Assembly (NCBI RefSeq): GCF_029853675.1
Contig: NZ_CP122539.1
Location: forward strand, 496,001-560,000
Origin: Tenacibaculum tangerinum
Lineage (GTDB): Bacteria; Bacteroidota; Bacteroidia; Flavobacteriales; Flavobacteriaceae
Direction: 5' to 3'
DNA: 64,000 nt
Positions 53,906 through 63,341 of the stretch are shown here, piece after piece. Every line of letters begins with the position of its first letter. Position 1 is the stretch's first letter. The notes under the pieces were generated by a model. The model saw only the letters and a list, made by a program, of their open reading frames with translations. It searched no databases and was not told where the DNA came from. Position numbers and translations under genes: made by a program.

Positions 53906-55179
53906 AAAAAATAACATTATTTATAGTTTTAGTTTTCTTAACACGAACTACCTCTGGGCAAAATCCAGAATATGCGTATTTAGTAAAAACAACAATAGTA
54001 GATTATTTGCATGCTAACAACGGAAGTGTTTCTATAAGTACTAATCTTGGGGCAGTTGGTGATCATAGCTATTTTGCTTCTCCTAGCACTTTAGGTAATG
54101 TGTATTTTGATTTTAAGTACTTACCTGATAATTTCAATCAGTCAATGATAAAAGTTTATAATTACGCTGTTAAACTAGCAAATTACCCAGATTGTGAATA
54201 TACAAGAGAAGAAATAGTTTTAAAAGAAGATTTTAATGTTAGAGGGACTCTAAGCTTTGGAGGATGTAGTTTTCAACAAACAGTATATCCTATACACCTT
54301 GTTGGTCCTAGTAATAGTGAACCTTTATGTCCTTTAGATGTGATAGAATTACGTGGAGGTTATGATTGGCAATACAAAATAGGTAATGGTTTGTGGGAAG
54401 ATTTAGCAAGTGCTACAGCTACCCTTAATGTAAACATAGGAGAACTTTATGCAAATAAAAGTATTGATATAAATACACTAGATATAAATGACCCTAGAAG
54501 AAGCATTCATTTTCAAACAGGTTATGTAACAAGTAATGAATTTGTGGCTCCTAAAACCTATACTGTTATTGGCTGCTCTCCCGAATTCAATGGTTATCAT
54601 GAGCAAATAAATACGACTTGTTCATATGATAAAGATGGACAAATTTCCTTAAAACTTAACAGAGATTTAGATATAGAGGAGCGTTTAGTAGTCACTTTAT
54701 ATAACAAAGATGGAGTGTTAATAGGGCAGGAATCTATGTTAGGGGCATTAACAAGTTTAGATGCTAGTAACTATATATATAAATGGCCAAACTTGTTAGA
54801 TGTTGATGAGTATTACTTTTTGTATCAAACTCAAAATAAGAATCTAGCAATTCCGACTCCTCAAGACCCAGACGACGGTTCCTCTTGGGACAAATTAGTG
54901 AAGACACCCAATTTTACCATTTCAAAACCTACAAACGTCACTTTTAGTGCTCAAAAATTAAACGATAGGTCTTGTTTTAATACGAACGATGGCAAAATTC
55001 AATTGTATAATACCAATGGGGGAACAGGAAGAGGCTATGAATACGAATTAAATGGAGATGGGAATTGGATTCCTTTTGACCTAGTAGATGCAACAGTAAA
55101 AGCAGTTATCATAGGAGGATTATCTTCAGGAATTATAAAAATAAGAGTAAGAGACAACAATGAATGCTTGGCTAAATAA
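53890..55179 (+). CDS. Secreted protein ending in a SprB-like repeat (paralogue 2)
   Basis: A 429-residue exported protein: signal peptide MCSKVKKITLFIVLVFLTRTTSGQ. It shares its later architecture with the previous gene: GCSPEF, TCSYDKDGQISLKLNRDLDIEERLVVTLYNKDG written here as landmarks CSYDKDGQI and RDLDIEERL, a hydrophobic WPNLLDVDEYYFLYQTQ segment, and a final SprB-type repeat (CFNTNDGKIQLYNTNGGTGR to IKIRVRDNNECLAK). No T9SS sorting domain. The start overlaps the upstream gene, indicating coupled translation. The two probably arose by duplication and diverged in their N-terminal half. Confidence 0.7.
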   Translation: MCSKVKKITLFIVLVFLTRTTSGQNPEYAYLVKTTIVDYLHANNGSVSISTNLGAVGDHSYFASPSTLGNVYFDFKYLPDNFNQSMIKVYNYAVKLANYPDCEYTREEIVLKEDFNVRGTLSFGGCSFQQTVYPIHLVGPSNSEPLCPLDVIELRGGYDWQYKIGNGLWEDLASATATLNVNIGELYANKSIDINTLDINDPRRSIHFQTGYVTSNEFVAPKTYTVIGCSPEFNGYHEQINTTCSYDKDGQISLKLNRDLDIEERLVVTLYNKDGVLIGQESMLGALTSLDASNYIYKWPNLLDVDEYYFLYQTQNKNLAIPTPQDPDDGSSWDKLVKTPNFTISKPTNVTFSAQKLNDRSCFNTNDGKIQLYNTNGGTGRGYEYELNGDGNWIPFDLVDATVKAVIIGGLSSGIIKIRVRDNNECLAK

Positions 55180-55190
55180 AGAATAATACT

Positions 55191-58100
55191 ATGAAAGTAA
55201 GAAGAAAAATACATGGAAGAAAATATAACATTATAGTTATTACTATATTGTTGCTGTTTTCAGTACACGTAGCAGCACAGGATAAAGGAACAGTAGGGTA
55301 CGATGCCGACGGCACAAAATATATTCAATTTGATATAATGGGACCTACTGCTGCCTTAGATTTAGAATTGACTCAGAGTCAGGAGGTTCAAGAATACAAT
55401 ACCAATACAGGAGCAATTCAGATACAACCCTCTGGGGGATGGTCAAACTATGTGTACTTTCTATATAAGAATAATGTACTCGTTAACTCAGGAGGAACCG
55501 CAATTTCAGGACCAACAGTAATCTCAAATTTAGGTTATGGAACTTACAAAGTAGAACTTAGAGATAGCAAATACGCTACCACAGGAAATGAATGTAATCG
55601 AATCATTAAAAGCATCACATTATCGAATCCAGAACCTTTAACCATAAGAGGTGATAGTCAAGCAATATTATGTAATGGGCAAAGAGGTACAATAACTGCA
55701 TTTGTGAAAGGGGGATTGTCTCCAAGTAATGGTACATATACTGTTAATATTTATAAAGATGGAAGTGCTACAGCACTAAAAACACAATACGTTGCGTATT
55801 CAAAATATACCGAAAGTCAAACTGATTTTGTAGATTTATTGGCAGGAAATTATAAAATAGAAGTTAAAGATAAGTATAACGTTACTAAAACAGCAACTTT
55901 AAATTTATCAGAACCTACTGCACTAGTAACACCTACAGTAACATCATTTAACAATGTATCTTGTAAAGGAGGAAATGATGGAACTATTACCGTATCAATG
56001 AGTGGAGGAACTCCTCCATACACATTACTGATAGATAATAATCCACAAGCAGGAACTTTTAGTAGTACCAAAATAGTTAGTGGCTTGAGAGCTCAAGGAT
56101 ATACCCTAAAAGTAGTTGATGATAATAAATGTGAATCTAATATTATAATAAAAGCAATTTCTGAACCTACGCAGGCTCTCAGTATACAAAAAGTAAGCGA
56201 TGGCAATCCTACTTTTGCAAGTGCAAGTGATGGATTTATCAATATTTCTGTTACAGGAGGTACCGCCCCCTATAGTTACGAATGGTTTAAAAATGGAAAT
56301 ACAACTCCCTTTACCACTACACAAAACACGTCTAATTTAGGAGAAGGAATTTACAAGGTTGTTGTAACAGATGCAAAAGGATGTCCTGGTCCTGATAATT
56401 TTTCAATAACATTAACTGACCCTGAACCATTAGATATCCAATTATCAAAAACTGATGTAAAATGTTTTGGGGCACAAACAGGAAGTGTATCGGCAAGTGT
56501 TGTTGGAGGAGCAAGTTCTACCTATACTTATAAATGGTATAAAAAAACAGGAGGTGTTTGGAATTTAATAACAGGTACTACTTCAGTGATAAATAATTTA
56601 CCTGCAGGAGAATATAAGGCAAATGTATCAGTCATATATAATAGCAATATAGTAGAAACAAAAGATTCTGGAACAATCACTATTTCACAACCAATATCAT
56701 CGTTATCAATAGGAGAGACCATTAAAAATGTTTCTTGTAAAGGGGGTGGCGATGGAGCAATAGTATTGAATGTAAGCGGAGGAACAACATCCTATTCCTA
56801 TGTTTGGTCAAATGATGAGACTACTAGAGATGTATCAGGTCTTTCAGCAGGTTCCTATACTGTTACAGTAACAGATTCAAATAACTGTGTTTTAAAAAGA
56901 ACATATACAGTTACTGAACCAATGGAATTTCTTTCTGTAGAGTATAATTCACATCAAGACGCTACTGCAAATTCTAATGATATTGATGCCTTAGGCTTAA
57001 CTCCTGACGGAAGCATTACAGTACAAGTTTCTGGAGGAACAATTCCTTATTCATACCAATGGTTTGACGGATTAGGAAATAACCTAAATATTAATAACGC
57101 TACGATTCCTAATATAAAAGGAGGAGATTATAAGGTGTTAGTTACTGATGCTAAAGGATGTACGGAAGAGTTTTTTTATACAATTTTTGAACCAGAAGAA
57201 CTAATTATTAATGTTGAAGTACCAACAGACGGTATTTTATTCTGTAACAACGATTCTGATGGTAAAATAAATGCAACTGTAACTGGGGGGGTGAAAGAAT
57301 ATACTTACCACTGGTATGAAGTGTTGTCAGATAATTCAAAGTCTTTTCTTTCAGGAGAAACAAACTTAACAGTACAAGGGCTAAGTGCTGGAAGATATGG
57401 GGTAGAAATAAAAGATAATGGTGGAAATGGTATAACAAAATATTCTGAAACAATCACTTTAGTAAATCCAACTGAAGTAGTTTTAGATGATTCCAAGACT
57501 GTTATTACCGATGTATCATGTAAAGGAGGTCAAACAGGAGCTATAGAATTAGTAGTAACAGGAGGCACAGGTTCTTATAAATATGCATGGTTTAAATCGA
57601 GTAATCCCACGAGTCCTATAGCAAATACGGTTGTTCCAAAATTAGAGAATCAGTTTGCAGGAGTGTATATTGTAAAGATTACGGATGATAATAATTGTCC
57701 GAGTCCAGCAATAGAACGAACCATAACGATAAATGAGCCTTTATTAGATTTAAAAATAGATTCAGGAATAGCAACAGATGCGACAACCTTTGGAGTAAGT
57801 AACGGAGAAATATCGGTAGTAGTGTCAGGAGGGACAGCACCTTATCGTTATGAGTTACGGGAAAAAGGCAATGCGACTGTTTTAAAGACAACAAATCCAG
57901 CAACAGGATTAGCCGGATCTATTTCAGGCATTGTATATGAGATGACGGTTATAGATTCAAAAAACTGTATAACACAAGCATCATATACGGTACAAGAACC
58001 AGCAGCTATAGGAGTTTCCTTATCGATAGACTCAGAAATTGCGTGTTATAATGGAGAGGGAACAATAAGTTCTACGGTATCAGGAGGATTTTTATCATCA

Positions 58101-61100
58101 GGATCAGATTATACTTATCAATGGTATAATGTAACTGATTTAGCTACAGTAATAGGAACAACCCCAACTTTAACAGCAGGTTTTGGGACCTATAAATTGG
58201 AAGTAACCGATTCTAACGGGAATAAGAAAGAAGCACAGGAAACTTTAGTAAATCCAACCGAAGTAGTTTTAGATGATTCCAAGACTGTTATTACCGATGT
58301 ATCATGTAAAGGAGGTCAAACAGGAGCTATAGAAATAGTAGTAACAGGAGGCACAGGTTCTTATAAATATGCATGGTTTAAATCGAGTAATCCTACGAGT
58401 CCTATAGCAAATACGGTTGTTCCAAAATTAGAGAATCAGTTTGCAGGAGTGTATATTGTAAAGATTACGGATGATAATAATTGTCCGAGTCCAGCAATAG
58501 AACGAACCATAACGATAAATGAGCCTTTATTAGATTTAAAAATAGATTCAGGAATAGCAACAGATGCGACAACCTTTGGAGTAAGTAACGGAGAAATATC
58601 GGTAGTAGTGTCAGGAGGGACAGCACCTTATCGTTATGAGTTACGGGAAAAAGGCAATGCGACTGTTTTAAAGACAACAAATCCAGCAACAGGATTAGCC
58701 GGATCTATTTCAGGCATTGTATATGAGATGACGGTTATAGATTCAAAAAACTGTATAACACAAGCATCATATACGGTACAAGAACCAGCAGCTTTAGGAG
58801 TTTCCTTATCGATAGACTCAGAAATTACGTGTTATAATGGAGAGGGAACAATAAGTTCTACGGTATCAGGAGGATTTTTATCATCAGGATCAGATTATAC
58901 TTATCAATGGTATAATGTAACTGATTTAGCTACAGTAATAGGAACAACCCCAACTTTAACAGCAGGTTTTGGGACCTATAAATTGGAAGTAACCGATTCT
59001 AACGGGAATAAGAAAGAAGCACAGGAAACTTTAGTAAATCCAACCGAAGTAGTTTTAGATGATTCCAAGACTGTTATTACCGATGTATCATGTAAAGGAG
59101 ATCAAACAGGAGCTATAGAATTAGTAGTAACAGGAGGCACAGGTTCTTATAAATATGCATGGTTTAAATCGAGTAATCCTACGAGTCCTATAGCAAATAC
59201 GATTGTTCCAAAATTAGAGAATCAGTTTGCAGGAGTGTATATTGTAAAGATTACGGATGATAATAATTGTCCGAGTCCAGCAATAGAACGAACCATAACG
59301 ATAAATGAGCCTTTATTAGATTTAAAAATAGATTCAGGAATAGCAACAGATGCGACAACCTTTGGAGTAAGCAACGGAGAAATATCGGTAGTAGTGTCAG
59401 GAGGGACAGCACCTTATCGTTATGAGTTACGGGAAAAAGGCAATGCGACTGTTTTAAAGACAACAAATCCAGCAACAGGATTAGCCGGATCTATTTCAGG
59501 CATTGTATATGAGATGACGGTTATAGATTCAAAAAACTGTATAACACAAGCATCATATACGGTACAAGAACCAGCAGCTTTAGGAGTTTCCTTATCGATA
59601 GACTCAGAAATTACGTGTTATAATGGAGAGGGAACAATAAGTTCTACGGTATCAGGAGGATTTTTATCATCAGGATCAGATTATACTTATCAATGGTATA
59701 ATGTAACTGATTTACCTACAGTAATAGGAACAACCCCAACTTTAACAGTAGGTTTTGGGACCTATAAATTAGAAGTAACCGATTCTAACGGGAATAAGAA
59801 AGAAGCACAGGAAACTTTAGTAAATCCAACCGAAGTAGTTTTAGATGATTCCAAGACTGTTATTACCGATGTATCATGTAAAGGAGGTCAAACAGGAGCT
59901 ATAGAATTAGTAGTAACAGGAGGCACAGGTTCTTATAAATATGCATGGTTTAAATCGAGTAATCCTACGAGTCCTATAGCAAATACGGTTGTTCCAAAAT
60001 TAGAGAATCAGTTTGCAGGAGTGTATATTGTAAAGATTACGGATGATAATAATTGTCCGAGTCCAGCAATAGAACGAACCATAACGATACGTGAACCAGC
60101 AGAATATAGAATAGCAAATATTGTTTACAGTCAACCCTCAGGAGCAGGGAACAGTGATGGCTCAATTTCTTTAGACGTTTTAGGAGGATCACCTCCATAC
60201 ATATTCAAATGGACAGATAATAACGGAGTAGAGAAGAGTACAACAAAAACAGTTTCTAATATACCTGCAGGAGATTACATGTTTCAAGTTATCGATAGTA
60301 AAGGCTGTGCATTGACAGATATCTTTGTTTTAGGAGAGCCAAAGCCTTTGATTATTTCAATTTCGCAAGTAGCAACGATTAATTGTCATGGAGAAGCTAC
60401 AGGAGTTTTAGAATTAACAAGTACAGGAGGAGTAGGAGGAAATACCTATACATGGTACAATGCAACAACAGGAACTGTTATAGGAAACTCAGAAATTCTA
60501 AACAATTTGCCAGCTGGTTCGTATTATGTAAAGGTGGTAGATGCAAATGGTGTTGAAGCAACCAGCAGTGTTTATGAAATAACGCAACCTACATTAATTA
60601 CAGCAACAGCATCACATACAAATTTGAGTTGTTTTGAGAGCAATGATGGAAAAATATCTATAGAAATAAACGGAGGAGTAGGAAATTACGAGTACCAACT
60701 TAAAAAAGATAATGGTATATATGGAGGATGGATAAGTACCTCTTCAAATATAATTTTAGAAGGATTATCAATAGGAACATATAGCATTCAGATAAAAGAC
60801 GGAAACGGTTGTTTGTTGAAAGAAGCAGGACTAGAAAAGACGTTCACATTTGAATTAACACAACCAGAAGCTTTAACTATTGAAGAAGTAGTTACGAATG
60901 TAAGTGGTTTTGGATTGTCAAACGGACAAATAGATGTTACAGTAACAGGAGGAACAGAAGCCTATGTTTATGAATGGAAGAACGAATCAGGAACAGTAGT
61001 AACAACAACCGAAGATTTATTAAATGTAGTAAGCGGAACATATACATTAACAATTACAGATGCACAAAGCTGTAGTTTAAGTAAAGATTATACGATAACT

Positions 61101-63341
61101 CAACCTGACCTTTTAACGATTTCAATTACACAGGTAGAAGAAATTTATTGTAACGGAGAAGCTACAGGAGTTTTAGAATTAACAAGTACAGGAGGAGCAG
61201 GAGGAAATACCTATACATGGTACAATGCAACAACAGGAACTGTTATAGGAAACTCAGAAATTCTAAACAATTTGCCAGTTGGTTCGTATTATGTAAAGGT
61301 GGTAGATATTAATTTTAATGAAGCAACCAGCAGTGTTTATGAAATAACGCAACCTACATTAATTACAGCAACAGCATCACATACAAATTTGAGTTGTTTT
61401 GAGAGCAATGATGGAGAAATATCTATAGAAATAAACGGAGGAGTAGGAAATTACGAGTACCAACTTAAAAAAGATAATGGTATATATGGAGGATGGATAA
61501 GTACCTCTTCAAATATAATTTTAGAAGGATTATCAATAGGAACATATAGCATTCAGATAAAAGACGGAAATGGTTGTTTGTTAAAAGAAGCAGGACTAGA
61601 AAAGACGTTCACATTTGAATTAACACAACCAGAAGCTTTAACTATTGAAGAAGTAGTTACGAATGTAAGTGGTTTTGGATTGTCAAACGGACAAATAGAT
61701 GTTACAGTAACAGGAGGAACAGAAGCCTATGTTTATGAATGGAAGAACGAATCAGGAACAATAGTAACAACAACCGAAGATTTATTAAATGTAGTAAGCG
61801 GAACATATACATTAACAATTACAGATGCACAAAACTGTAGTTTAAGTAAAGATTATACTATAACTCAGCCAAATGAGTTGGAAGTAACATTAAATCAAGA
61901 TAATATTGTACTATGTAAAGGATATGCAAGTGCAAGTATAAAGTCTACAGTTTCAGGAGGTGTGCCACCGTATCAATACAAGTGGTATGAAGTGGAAAAT
62001 ACAACAGTATTATCTACTGCAAACTCCTTAACTAACATTGGTATAGGAAGCTATTATGTCGTAATAACAGACGCAAATAATAATACCGCTCAAAGTGCCG
62101 AACTAATTATTTCAGAACCTCAAGTATTACAAGTTTTTTTACAAGAAAGTGCAACAGGCTGCGGCTTGAATAACGATTGGACTATAACAGCCAATGTAGT
62201 GGGAGGAACACCTCCATATAATTATGAGTGGAGTTCAGGTCATAATACAGCAGTTATAAATAATATTTCTTTAGGAAGTTATTTTGTATTAATAACTGAT
62301 GCTAATGGTTGCCAAACATCAGAAAATATAAGCCTTCAAAATTCAAGTCCTTTAACCATTAAAGAAAACATTAAAGACGTTATCTGTTATGATAGTTGTT
62401 CAGGAGAAATAGAATTAACTATTGAAGGAGGAGTAAAACCATATCAAATTAATTGGAATACAGGACAAACAGGAAGTATCATAAGAGAACTATGTGCAGG
62501 GACTTATACTGCTACAGTTACAGACCAAAAAGGCTGTCAAATCACCAAAGATATTTCGATTCAAAATGCAGAAGAAATTATTTTTGAAATTATTCCGAAT
62601 GAAGTAACTTTATGTTATGGAGAAACTATAGAGTACGATGTTACAATGGACGCTATCACTTCGTATTCATGGACATCAACCAATGGTTTTACAAGTAACG
62701 AAAGCGTGGTATTATTGTCAGAAGAAGGAGTTTATACTATCACAATAACAACAGTTGATGGATGTAAAATATCAAGAGAAATCACGATATATAAATCTGA
62801 TGTAGTCATTGATGCCCAAATACTAATAACTTCACAAGCCTTTGTGGGTGAAGATGTAGTATTAATCAATGTATCTAACCCAATAAGTGAAAAAGTAACA
62901 TGGGAAATTCCTTCTAATGTTACTATAGTTCAACAAACAGACGAAGGGTTAGTCTTACGTTTCCCTGCACCAGGAGATTACGACATATCTCTAATTTCAA
63001 CAGAGGGTAATTGTAAAAAAGTGACAACAAAAACAGTAACTGTTTTAAAAGCAAGAAACTTAACAGACGTTGGAGACGCTAAGAAACCATTCATAAAAGA
63101 ATTTATGGTGTATTCAAATCCAAATAAAGGTCAGTTTAAGGTTGATATAGAATTAGAAAAAGAAGCCGAAATTTCTTTACGTTTATTTAGTTTAGGAGCA
63201 AACTCAGTAATAGCAGATAAGTTATTAAAAGGTAAAAAAGAATACGAAATACCCTATGATATGAATGTCTCTGCCGGGGTATATGTATTATTGTTAGAAA
63301 CACCAAAAGCAAAAAGAATTCAAAAAGTAATTATTGAATAA
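55191..63341 (+). CDS. Giant SprB-repeat surface protein with T9SS sorting domain
   Basis: A 2716-residue T9SS cargo. An N-terminal signal peptide (IIVITILLLFSVHVAAQ after a basic start) is followed by about 27 SprB-type repeats of the form CxGxxxGxI...GGxxPYxYxW...GxYxVxVTDxxGC, to about residue 2500. A PKD-like region comes next (about 2510-2620), and a type A T9SS C-terminal sorting domain ends it (about 2630-2716, YSNPNKGQFKVDIELEKEAE). SprB of Flavobacterium johnsoniae is the gliding adhesin; this is a relative in repeat type, not necessarily the same function. Two DNA-level duplications inside (786-bp and 765-bp units) show recent expansion. It is translationally coupled to the following PKD lipoprotein gene. 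Confidence 0.9.
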   Translation: MKVRRKIHGRKYNIIVITILLLFSVHVAAQDKGTVGYDADGTKYIQFDIMGPTAALDLELTQSQEVQEYNTNTGAIQIQPSGGWSNYVYFLYKNNVLVNSGGTAISGPTVISNLGYGTYKVELRDSKYATTGNECNRIIKSITLSNPEPLTIRGDSQAILCNGQRGTITAFVKGGLSPSNGTYTVNIYKDGSATALKTQYVAYSKYTESQTDFVDLLAGNYKIEVKDKYNVTKTATLNLSEPTALVTPTVTSFNNVSCKGGNDGTITVSMSGGTPPYTLLIDNNPQAGTFSSTKIVSGLRAQGYTLKVVDDNKCESNIIIKAISEPTQALSIQKVSDGNPTFASASDGFINISVTGGTAPYSYEWFKNGNTTPFTTTQNTSNLGEGIYKVVVTDAKGCPGPDNFSITLTDPEPLDIQLSKTDVKCFGAQTGSVSASVVGGASSTYTYKWYKKTGGVWNLITGTTSVINNLPAGEYKANVSVIYNSNIVETKDSGTITISQPISSLSIGETIKNVSCKGGGDGAIVLNVSGGTTSYSYVWSNDETTRDVSGLSAGSYTVTVTDSNNCVLKRTYTVTEPMEFLSVEYNSHQDATANSNDIDALGLTPDGSITVQVSGGTIPYSYQWFDGLGNNLNINNATIPNIKGGDYKVLVTDAKGCTEEFFYTIFEPEELIINVEVPTDGILFCNNDSDGKINATVTGGVKEYTYHWYEVLSDNSKSFLSGETNLTVQGLSAGRYGVEIKDNGGNGITKYSETITLVNPTEVVLDDSKTVITDVSCKGGQTGAIELVVTGGTGSYKYAWFKSSNPTSPIANTVVPKLENQFAGVYIVKITDDNNCPSPAIERTITINEPLLDLKIDSGIATDATTFGVSNGEISVVVSGGTAPYRYELREKGNATVLKTTNPATGLAGSISGIVYEMTVIDSKNCITQASYTVQEPAAIGVSLSIDSEIACYNGEGTISSTVSGGFLSSGSDYTYQWYNVTDLATVIGTTPTLTAGFGTYKLEVTDSNGNKKEAQETLVNPTEVVLDDSKTVITDVSCKGGQTGAIEIVVTGGTGSYKYAWFKSSNPTSPIANTVVPKLENQFAGVYIVKITDDNNCPSPAIERTITINEPLLDLKIDSGIATDATTFGVSNGEISVVVSGGTAPYRYELREKGNATVLKTTNPATGLAGSISGIVYEMTVIDSKNCITQASYTVQEPAALGVSLSIDSEITCYNGEGTISSTVSGGFLSSGSDYTYQWYNVTDLATVIGTTPTLTAGFGTYKLEVTDSNGNKKEAQETLVNPTEVVLDDSKTVITDVSCKGDQTGAIELVVTGGTGSYKYAWFKSSNPTSPIANTIVPKLENQFAGVYIVKITDDNNCPSPAIERTITINEPLLDLKIDSGIATDATTFGVSNGEISVVVSGGTAPYRYELREKGNATVLKTTNPATGLAGSISGIVYEMTVIDSKNCITQASYTVQEPAALGVSLSIDSEITCYNGEGTISSTVSGGFLSSGSDYTYQWYNVTDLPTVIGTTPTLTVGFGTYKLEVTDSNGNKKEAQETLVNPTEVVLDDSKTVITDVSCKGGQTGAIELVVTGGTGSYKYAWFKSSNPTSPIANTVVPKLENQFAGVYIVKITDDNNCPSPAIERTITIREPAEYRIANIVYSQPSGAGNSDGSISLDVLGGSPPYIFKWTDNNGVEKSTTKTVSNIPAGDYMFQVIDSKGCALTDIFVLGEPKPLIISISQVATINCHGEATGVLELTSTGGVGGNTYTWYNATTGTVIGNSEILNNLPAGSYYVKVVDANGVEATSSVYEITQPTLITATASHTNLSCFESNDGKISIEINGGVGNYEYQLKKDNGIYGGWISTSSNIILEGLSIGTYSIQIKDGNGCLLKEAGLEKTFTFELTQPEALTIEEVVTNVSGFGLSNGQIDVTVTGGTEAYVYEWKNESGTVVTTTEDLLNVVSGTYTLTITDAQSCSLSKDYTITQPDLLTISITQVEEIYCNGEATGVLELTSTGGAGGNTYTWYNATTGTVIGNSEILNNLPVGSYYVKVVDINFNEATSSVYEITQPTLITATASHTNLSCFESNDGEISIEINGGVGNYEYQLKKDNGIYGGWISTSSNIILEGLSIGTYSIQIKDGNGCLLKEAGLEKTFTFELTQPEALTIEEVVTNVSGFGLSNGQIDVTVTGGTEAYVYEWKNESGTIVTTTEDLLNVVSGTYTLTITDAQNCSLSKDYTITQPNELEVTLNQDNIVLCKGYASASIKSTVSGGVPPYQYKWYEVENTTVLSTANSLTNIGIGSYYVVITDANNNTAQSAELIISEPQVLQVFLQESATGCGLNNDWTITANVVGGTPPYNYEWSSGHNTAVINNISLGSYFVLITDANGCQTSENISLQNSSPLTIKENIKDVICYDSCSGEIELTIEGGVKPYQINWNTGQTGSIIRELCAGTYTATVTDQKGCQITKDISIQNAEEIIFEIIPNEVTLCYGETIEYDVTMDAITSYSWTSTNGFTSNESVVLLSEEGVYTITITTVDGCKISREITIYKSDVVIDAQILITSQAFVGEDVVLINVSNPISEKVTWEIPSNVTIVQQTDEGLVLRFPAPGDYDISLISTEGNCKKVTTKTVTVLKARNLTDVGDAKKPFIKEFMVYSNPNKGQFKVDIELEKEAEISLRLFSLGANSVIADKLLKGKKEYEIPYDMNVSAGVYVLLLETPKAKRIQKVIIE
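57471..60090 (+). repeat. 786-bp in-frame tandem repeat, three full units and a partial fourth
   Basis: Units start at 57471, 58257, 59043 and 59829, all exactly 786 bp (262 codons) apart, nearly identical in DNA. Each unit covers three SprB repeats. Only scattered substitutions occur (for example GGQTGAIELV / GGQTGAIEIV / GDQTGAIELV; DLATV / DLPTV). Confidence 0.95.
60391..61869 (+). repeat. 765-bp in-frame tandem duplication
   Basis: GAGAAGCTACAGGAG begins each copy at 60391 and 61156, 765 bp (255 codons) apart; near-identity continues to about 61869. It is independent of the 786-bp unit. Confidence 0.9.

Noticed and set aside
57679..59475. Three identical 74-codon minus-strand frames inside the SprB gene
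   Set aside because: They repeat only because the underlying 786-bp coding unit repeats; no start signals and fully antisense to a real gene.
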